From assembly GCF_030463535.1 (NCBI RefSeq), contig NC_132878.1:94123339-94187338 (forward strand): 64,000 bases of DNA, read 5' to 3'. The first letter of the stretch is position 1; each line of letters opens with the position of its first letter. Made by a program: the position numbers and the translations under genes. The notes beneath the pieces are model-generated. The model worked only from the letters and a program-made list of their open reading frames with translations. It did not search any database and was not told the origin of the DNA. The stretch comes from Salminus brasiliensis (Eukaryota; Chordata; Actinopteri; Characiformes; Bryconidae). This document shows positions 58,171-64,000 of the stretch, piece after piece.

Positions 58171-59107
58171 CTGTACCGACAACCTCCAGGGGGCGCTGTA
58201 AAACACTAGCTTCTTGCATGACTGTCTGTTGGAAATTAATGAACAGGAATGAGATTAGCTTTTCATGAATTTGGGTTTTTTGATGCATTTTTGTCCCTGA
58301 TTTAGGAAACTTGTATAGAAAAGCGAGGTCCAGACCGTGGTGTGAACCAAACCGTGATTAATGAGCACCATTTCACCTCTGACCCATTTCTGTGTTTTAT
58401 CTGCTCCAACACACCAGACCCCACTCTCATGCTGATTACACTGCGTTTCCAGTTCATTAGGTACTACTGTCTTGTACATACAGCCATTGGCCATTTTATC
58501 AGAAATACTGTACCACATATACCATAAAGGTGGGCTTTTTTTTTCCTCCGCAGCCCATCTGTTGCTGTTTTTCTGCTTGACTGTACTAGTAGGACCCTCG
58601 TTACACCACTGCATAGAGAGTTCTCCACTCCACATTACCACTGAGACTGTGTCCTACACCCACTCACACTCTCACATTAGCCATAGCTAATGCTAGCCGG
58701 TGGAGACCAGAGGAGGATGCCCAGCTAACGTGTCCATGTGGGGCCTGTGAGGGTCGCCCAACTGTGAACCAGAAGGTTTTACCCTTTTGCCCATGTTGAC
58801 CCCACATATGGTTGCCCACCAGTGTTAGTAATGGGACCAGGAGGGGTTAAGGATGGGCCCATATCTGGGTTGTACACTGCAAATGGGGCCTAGGTGGGAC
58901 CCATTAGAGATTAGGGTGGTCTGTAACAATGGGACCTATTTGGGAAGTCCAGCTGGGTCCCATAACAAGGTATGTGTATGTTCAAACCCACGGTCCACCC
59001 ATCTGAGCCCTACATGAGCATTTCCATGCCACCATTGCCTTTTGCTGGAGGCTTGAACCCGGTTCTCTGTAAATGTGGTCAGTCATTGTGCGTTCTGTGT
59101 TTGCCAG

Positions 59108-59140
59108 GATGGCGGCTGCAATGCCTACGAGACCAAATGA
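59108..59140 (+). pseudogene. Relic of gene 3 last exon
   Basis: After acceptor gtttgccag, DGGCNAYETK and TGA align with DEVCDIYENS of gene 1. The YxN site is lost (YET). It is unreachable for translation because of the upstream TAG, but may be 3'UTR. AATAAA lies at 59379-59384. Confidence 0.6.
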
Positions 59141-60095
59141 TGGCTTCCTGATAATGTGATGACCACTCCTCCTCCAAGCCAAGCTTCACTAGCCAAGCTT
59201 CACTAGCCTTCATCCGTCAATAATCTGCCCTCATTTCTGCTTGTGTGTGGAAGACTCTGGACGTTAATAGCATATAAAGGTACGCTGCACAAACTGCAGC
59301 GTGATGTTCAAAATGTAAGAAACGTCATTTTTATGAGCTTTTGTTTCATTTTTCATTGAATTTGTGAAAAAAATGTCAAATAAAGGACTGTTAAAAATGC
59401 CTGTGCTAATTAGAGAATTCTTCGCTAATTCATTGTACGCTTTCATTTAATTTAATAAGCATTTATTATAAATAACATATCATATTGTATCACATTATAT
59501 CACAGCCTATCGTCTGATGAAGTGTCACACTATAACACTTTTTTTTCACAAGTGCTTGGAAAATGGAGACCGTGAACACCACCCAGTAGTTCAATGAGCC
59601 CTTAAGGAAAATAACAGGGTGGTAAATTGACTTGTTAAGCGACATCTGAGCTTTTCACCTCCAACCAAAGCCACACACTTATGTAAAATATTATATTTAC
59701 TATTAAATAATAATAATTATTATGATTAAATAGTAATATTAATAAAATTAATAATTAAACATAAGTCTTACAAATCATGTGCTTTTTCTGAGAATCGTTA
59801 ATCAGCATGCGCTAAATCCCTCCGAACTGACCAAGGCTGAGGTGATTTTGCTGTTCCGGACGCTGAGAGCCTCATGGAGGCGCCTGGAAGGAGCGATCCA
59901 TTCCTTGTTTAATGTGAGATGTAGCTCCTACTATAAACAAGAAGGGCATCACGTGCTCAGGGAAGATTATGAAAAGCAGTCACTCCACACATACACTCAC
60001 ACACACACTCACACACACTCTCATACACACCCGTGGAAAAACAGATGGCCTTGCTTGCTCATAAAAGTCACTCCGGGTTTATGGACCTCATTTAT
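59141..60095. other. Intergenic DNA between gene 3 and FFAR
   Basis: Contains the AATAAA named above, AT-rich patches near 59690-59760 and a CA/CT-rich tract near 59990-60030. No protein recognised. Confidence 0.45.
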
Positions 60096-60099
60096 TTGT

Positions 60100-60335
60100 A
60101 TTCATTACTTAGGCAGCAGGAACTACCTATCAAACTCGAGGGGCTGAACTAGCGGCTGGTCTGACCAAGAAAGAGGTATTACGAGAAACGCGGTCCAGGA
60201 AAAAGCTAAAAGTCCTGCAGAGGGTGTTAATGGATTCATTCTGATGAATCTCGAGTGATGTCGGCAGGACAGCCGTGACGGAAAAGGAAAGACAGGAAGG
60301 AGAAGAACTCTGGCTGAATCACTCCTGGTTTTAAC
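60100..60335 (+). promoter_or_regulatory. Candidate 5' non-coding exon of the FFAR gene
   Basis: A purine-rich, relatively GC-rich segment ending in the strong donor gtaagt at 60336. The next good acceptor on this strand, at 61562, sits four bases before the FFAR start codon. The 5' boundary is unknown. This is inference from splice signals only. Confidence 0.4.
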
Positions 60336-60339
60336 GTAA

Positions 60340-61560
60340 GTACTCCTGCATTGTATAATCATTCATAACTGAGAACTTCAGTTTGTAGTGTGTATTAACC
60401 ATAATGTTCATAGGCTTGTAAAGTGAGATGGTCAGTGAAACACATTGGGGCCTGTTGACTGTACCTGGAAGTTAAAACTGAGAGGAAAGTTATAAAACAG
60501 GACAAAGATATTAATGTAAAAGAATAAATAATTAAAAAATACATACGCATAATTAAATAATAAACACAAAAAATAAATGTTTTTTAAAGGAAGTTTAAAA
60601 AGATTAGCTTTAAGTAACTTACCTAAACAACCTAAAACATAGAAGTCTCCTCCCCTATAAAGAAATGCACAGTTTATTTACTGAATCCAACATGTTCTGA
60701 AACATATATAAATGTGGTGTGAACAAAGTTTTTATTTTTGTCAGTTTTGTAAAATTCAGAAAATAATGTTTTGTCTAAAATAGCAAAGAAAAATCCATAT
60801 TTAAATAGTTGTGTTATTGTTTACTTATTTTCTCTTAGAATATCAGGTTGTCCAAACTTATGACTATACATACACACATATTTATCATTGCTGTTCCACA
60901 AAAAAATGCCCATCTCAATTATTTTTGATGTTTTTTACCTTCTGACATAATTTTAGTCTGTTTTATTGTGTCAAAAAAATGACCAATAGAAATGCTTCAA
61001 AATGACCTGAAACTTTTGTTTTGTTTACGTCCAATAAAACTTAACCCTTTAAAGTCAAGTGTATTACATTTGACGTTTGAGACATCTGCAACATCTGTAT
61101 GATAATTAAATAATGATTTTTTTTAAATAATTCTTAAATAATGTATATATAATAATAATAATTATAAATGTATATATACATATATAATCGATTATATACA
61201 TAAATAAATCAAATCAGATACATGTTTTCCATCCCCTGGTGGATTATCTGTGAACTGACTCTTCTAGAAACAAACGCTTTACTAAAATAATACATCCACA
61301 TTGTTCTAAAGGCAGCCCAGAGGATATATACTCTGTCCATAAATGTCTGTATAGACAGATATTGAGGTTCTACTCATTTACTAAACATCACGTCTTGCTG
61401 CATAAATGTTTCTTAGGACATATTGACCACTCTGAGTTATAAGGAGTTCTGAGGTCTGAGCTCCAATCTCATCAAATCTATCAGTTGCATAAGTGTAGGT
61501 GGCCTTTTCAAGGACAGGCTGATGGTCGTTAACTCCCCATCTTCTCCTCATCCGTTTCTC
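60340..61560. other. Probable FFAR 5' intron
   Basis: AT-rich, with (AT)-rich simple sequence at 61140-61210. No exon or repeat family recognised. Confidence 0.4.
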
Positions 61561-61566
61561 AGAGCT

Positions 61567-62568
61567 ATGGTGTCTGGGCAAGTGATCCTATCTGTCTACA
61601 TCCTCACCTTCTTGATTGGCCTGCCAGCAAACGTGCTCGCCTTCTATGCCTTCGTCAAGAAGATCTGCGAGAAGCCCACTCCCACTGACATCCTGCTGCT
61701 CAACCTGACCATCTCCGACCTCCTGTTCCTGCTCTTCCTGCCCCTGAAGATGTACGAGGCGGCGTCGCAAATGCGGTGGTTCCTCCCCGGCTACCTGTGC
61801 CCCATCACCACCTTCGTCTTCTTCTCCACCATCTACACCAGCTCGGTCCTGCTGATGGCCGTCAGCGTGGACCGCTACCTATGCGTGGCCTTCCCCGTCC
61901 AGTACAAGGTCCATCGCAAGCCCCTCTATGGTGTCATCTGCAGCGGCTTCATTTGGATCACCACCTCCACCCACCTCTGCTTCGTCTACATCGTGGACCA
62001 CCTGACCAGAGGCGAGAATCCCGCCCAGGACTGCTACAACAACTTCACCCAGTCTCAGCTGGATGTGGTGCTGCCCATGCGGCTGGAGCTGTGCCTGGTC
62101 CTCTACGTCCTCCCGCTCCTGGTTTGTACCTTCTGCTACACGAGGTTCATCCTGATCCTCCGGCGGACGTCCAGTCTCAACGAAGGGAAGCGGAGGAGGG
62201 CGGTGGGCATGGCTGTGGGCACGCTGCTGGTCTTCGTCTTGTGCTTCCTGCCCTACAACGTCACGCACATTCAGGGGTTCATCATCCAGAAAGACGTACC
62301 CTGGAGGTCCGAAGCCTTGCTGCTCACCACGGTCAACACGGTCTTCGACCCCATCACTTTTTATTTCTCCTCGGCTGCTTTCCAAGGAAATCTGAAGGCT
62401 CTGCTGAGGCAGGGGGTTAAGACCACTTACCCCGGCGCTGGGATAACTAACGTCAGCACTATTCAGAATGCAGTGAGGCAAGCTGGTCAGACTGGAAACA
62501 TGCAAAGCAACCATCAGGGTGAACCACAGTGGCAACAGAGAGACGACTGGTCTCGTCAGGCTATCTGA
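61567..62568 (+). CDS. Free fatty acid receptor 2/3-like GPCR
   Basis: Class A G-protein-coupled receptor for short-chain fatty acids. It is 333 residues from the ATG at 61567 (human FFAR2 is 330). A polypyrimidine tract and cag end at 61562, so the open frame's earlier ATG at 61522 would be intronic; the Kozak context at 61567 is also better. Seven hydrophobic segments are visible. Other marks are GLPANVLA in TM1, a C78-C156 disulfide pair, DRY at 102-104 followed by VAFPVQYK, and an NFT glycosylation site before QLDVVLP. Residues corresponding to the FFAR2 carboxylate site are kept: H136, R172 (PMRLELCLV), H234 (NVTH) and R247 (PWRS). TM7 ends DPITFYFSS. The gene is GC-rich against AT-rich flanks. 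It lies downstream of the Siglec-like cluster on the same strand, as FFAR genes do beside CD22 in mammals. FFAR2 versus FFAR3 orthology needs a tree. Confidence 0.93.
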   Translation: MVSGQVILSVYILTFLIGLPANVLAFYAFVKKICEKPTPTDILLLNLTISDLLFLLFLPLKMYEAASQMRWFLPGYLCPITTFVFFSTIYTSSVLLMAVSVDRYLCVAFPVQYKVHRKPLYGVICSGFIWITTSTHLCFVYIVDHLTRGENPAQDCYNNFTQSQLDVVLPMRLELCLVLYVLPLLVCTFCYTRFILILRRTSSLNEGKRRRAVGMAVGTLLVFVLCFLPYNVTHIQGFIIQKDVPWRSEALLLTTVNTVFDPITFYFSSAAFQGNLKALLRQGVKTTYPGAGITNVSTIQNAVRQAGQTGNMQSNHQGEPQWQQRDDWSRQAI

Positions 62569-63650
62569 TGCTAAAGCTGATTTTTCTGAGCTACGGTTAA
62601 GTGAAGGACCTCTACAGGAGTGGACAAAATATTGGAAACAGTGTATGAAAAAGAAGACCTCACGTTTTCAAGGCAAGGTACCAAGGCAGTTGCCCATGTT
62701 GGGCTGTTCCAGCATTTCAAGAGCCTCTCAAGCTAACCAAAATGAGACAGTCCTGCGATGCTGGTTTCAGTACAGTTCCTTTGTGGTTCTTTTTGCCTTA
62801 CGGTTAAAGAACCTCACGGCCTGTCATACGTACATTGCCACAGTCTCGCTAAATAGCTGCTGTGGTTCCTCCTGTGGTGTTGTGTGATCTCATGAAGAGG
62901 CTGCAGTTCTGATATTGTGCTGCAATGAAGCCACAAGAGGTTTAAAGTATTTAACAAACAGCCTCCTGTGGGTTATTGCTTTTATCCACCATCTACCCAA
63001 GGTATGGTTAAATGGCAGCATTCCAATCCATGATGGTTTAATCAACAACATTAATGGTTTTAATGGGATTTTAATGGGTTTTTAACTCCTGAATCACTGT
63101 CCGTTTACTTTAGACATAGAGGGACGTCTGTTTCTAGACGTCTTTTTAACGACCTGCTTTTGACTTTTTTTAACCAAATGTCAACCGTGTTGAGACGTCA
63201 GGCAAAGTCAGCAACGTTTCTGCGAGTTTTGAGCGCTGGAGTTCCCCTGTAGAGCTTGCTTCCACTGTGAACACAGAAGGCCCAGAGATCACACAGAGTC
63301 TAAAGGAGGTCAGATAGCAGGTGACAGGACGCTCTGCCTCTGCTCTGTGATAAAGAGACAACGAACTGCAGAACCGTTGAGGGTGACAGTGTTAAAAATC
63401 TCCGGCCCGTAATGCTTTCATGGAAAACTGCTCTGAATAACAGTGATCACATGAACTGATGTGATAACTAATCTTTACTCATGGTTAGTCATGGGGTGTT
63501 GGGTTTCCGGTTGTGTCACTGAGTCACTGCCTATTTGCTAATTTCTGCAAAGCTATCACCACAGATATGACCGAAAATGTGATTCCCCACCTCAGCAAAC
63601 AACAGCCATCAATAGTTACATTTCCCTCTAAACGGCAATTGTTTTAATAA
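62569..63650. other. 3' flank of FFAR; no further gene seen
   Basis: Short open frames here have no recognisable domain. A clear polyadenylation signal was not identified. Confidence 0.45.
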
Positions 63651-63654
63651 TAAA

Positions 63655-64000
63655 TTGACAAAAGTATTGGGCCACCTTCGTTATTCATTGTTTTCTTCTG
63701 ACATCAAGTGTATTAAAAACAAGCTTATCCTGCTTTTGTTGAAGTAGCTGTCTCTACTGTCCAAGGAACACTATCTACTCGATTTTGGAGCACTCACAGT
63801 GCTGTGAGGATTTGATTGCACTGAGCGACAAGAGCATTACTGAGGTCAGGATGCTGGATGATCATCAGCACCCAACCTCATCATCCCCAACTCTCAGACT
63901 CATCCCAAAAGTACTGGAATGATGGAGCATTAACCATCTGTCATTCCAGAGAGTATAGCTCTTCCACTGCTCAATGCTGCTGCTGGGGGGCTTTATACTC
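63655..64000. mobile_element. Family D MITE copy, cut by the window end
   Basis: Starts ttgacaaaagtattgggcca and continues with aggatgctggatgatcatca and tgctgctgggggctttatac-type sequence. The right terminus is outside the window. Confidence 0.7.

Noticed and set aside
61776..62535. Long open frames on both strands overlapping the FFAR gene
   Set aside because: The high GC content at third codon positions of the FFAR exon removes stops in other frames. The FFAR frame has full family similarity; the others have none.

Overview
The window looks like ray-finned fish DNA, probably an ostariophysan teleost. The reasons are Tc1/mariner relics, tRNA-derived SINE-like repeats, many AT-rich microsatellites and minisatellites, and small exons separated by repeat-filled introns. 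The species is an inference; no marker gene names it.

Two kinds of gene are visible, all on the + strand. First come three tandem Siglec/MAG/CD22-like immunoglobulin-superfamily receptor genes: gene 1 about 12.0-25.7 kb, gene 2 about 32.6-41.8 kb, gene 3 about 46.0-57.4 kb with a dead 3' exon near 59.1 kb. Each follows the same plan: signal-peptide exon, V-set exon, three C2-type Ig exons, transmembrane exon, small cytoplasmic exons. I assembled them from splice sites and frame consistency: gene 1 gives 504 residues, gene 2 gives 497, gene 3 gives about 465. Second is an essentially complete single-coding-exon GPCR of the free fatty acid receptor FFAR2/FFAR3 group at 61.6-62.6 kb. In mammals MAG, CD22 and the FFAR cluster are neighbours (human 19q13.12), so this looks like an old syntenic block with the Siglec side locally amplified.

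Genes 1 and 2 have cytoplasmic tails rich in Tyr-x-Asn (Grb2-type) motifs and no canonical ITIM. Gene 3 carries an in-frame TAG before its tyrosine motifs and would be nearly tail-less. In all three, the F-strand Arg used by Siglecs for sialic acid appears replaced. Two broken exon duplicates lie inside genes 1 and 2.

The rest is repeat landscape. 1-12 kb holds a Tc1-like element with a nested repeat, a 72-bp minisatellite of about 47 units (4.8-8.2 kb) whose very long ORFs are artefacts, and a CpG-rich segment with four CCAAT boxes and no recognised gene. Many introns of the Siglec-like genes carry their own minisatellites, including a 1.3-kb telomere-like array. Notable structures include a perfect 54-bp-arm palindrome (46.6 kb) and a transposase-derived hairpin (15.6 kb). 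No tRNA, rRNA, CRISPR or prokaryotic gene was seen.
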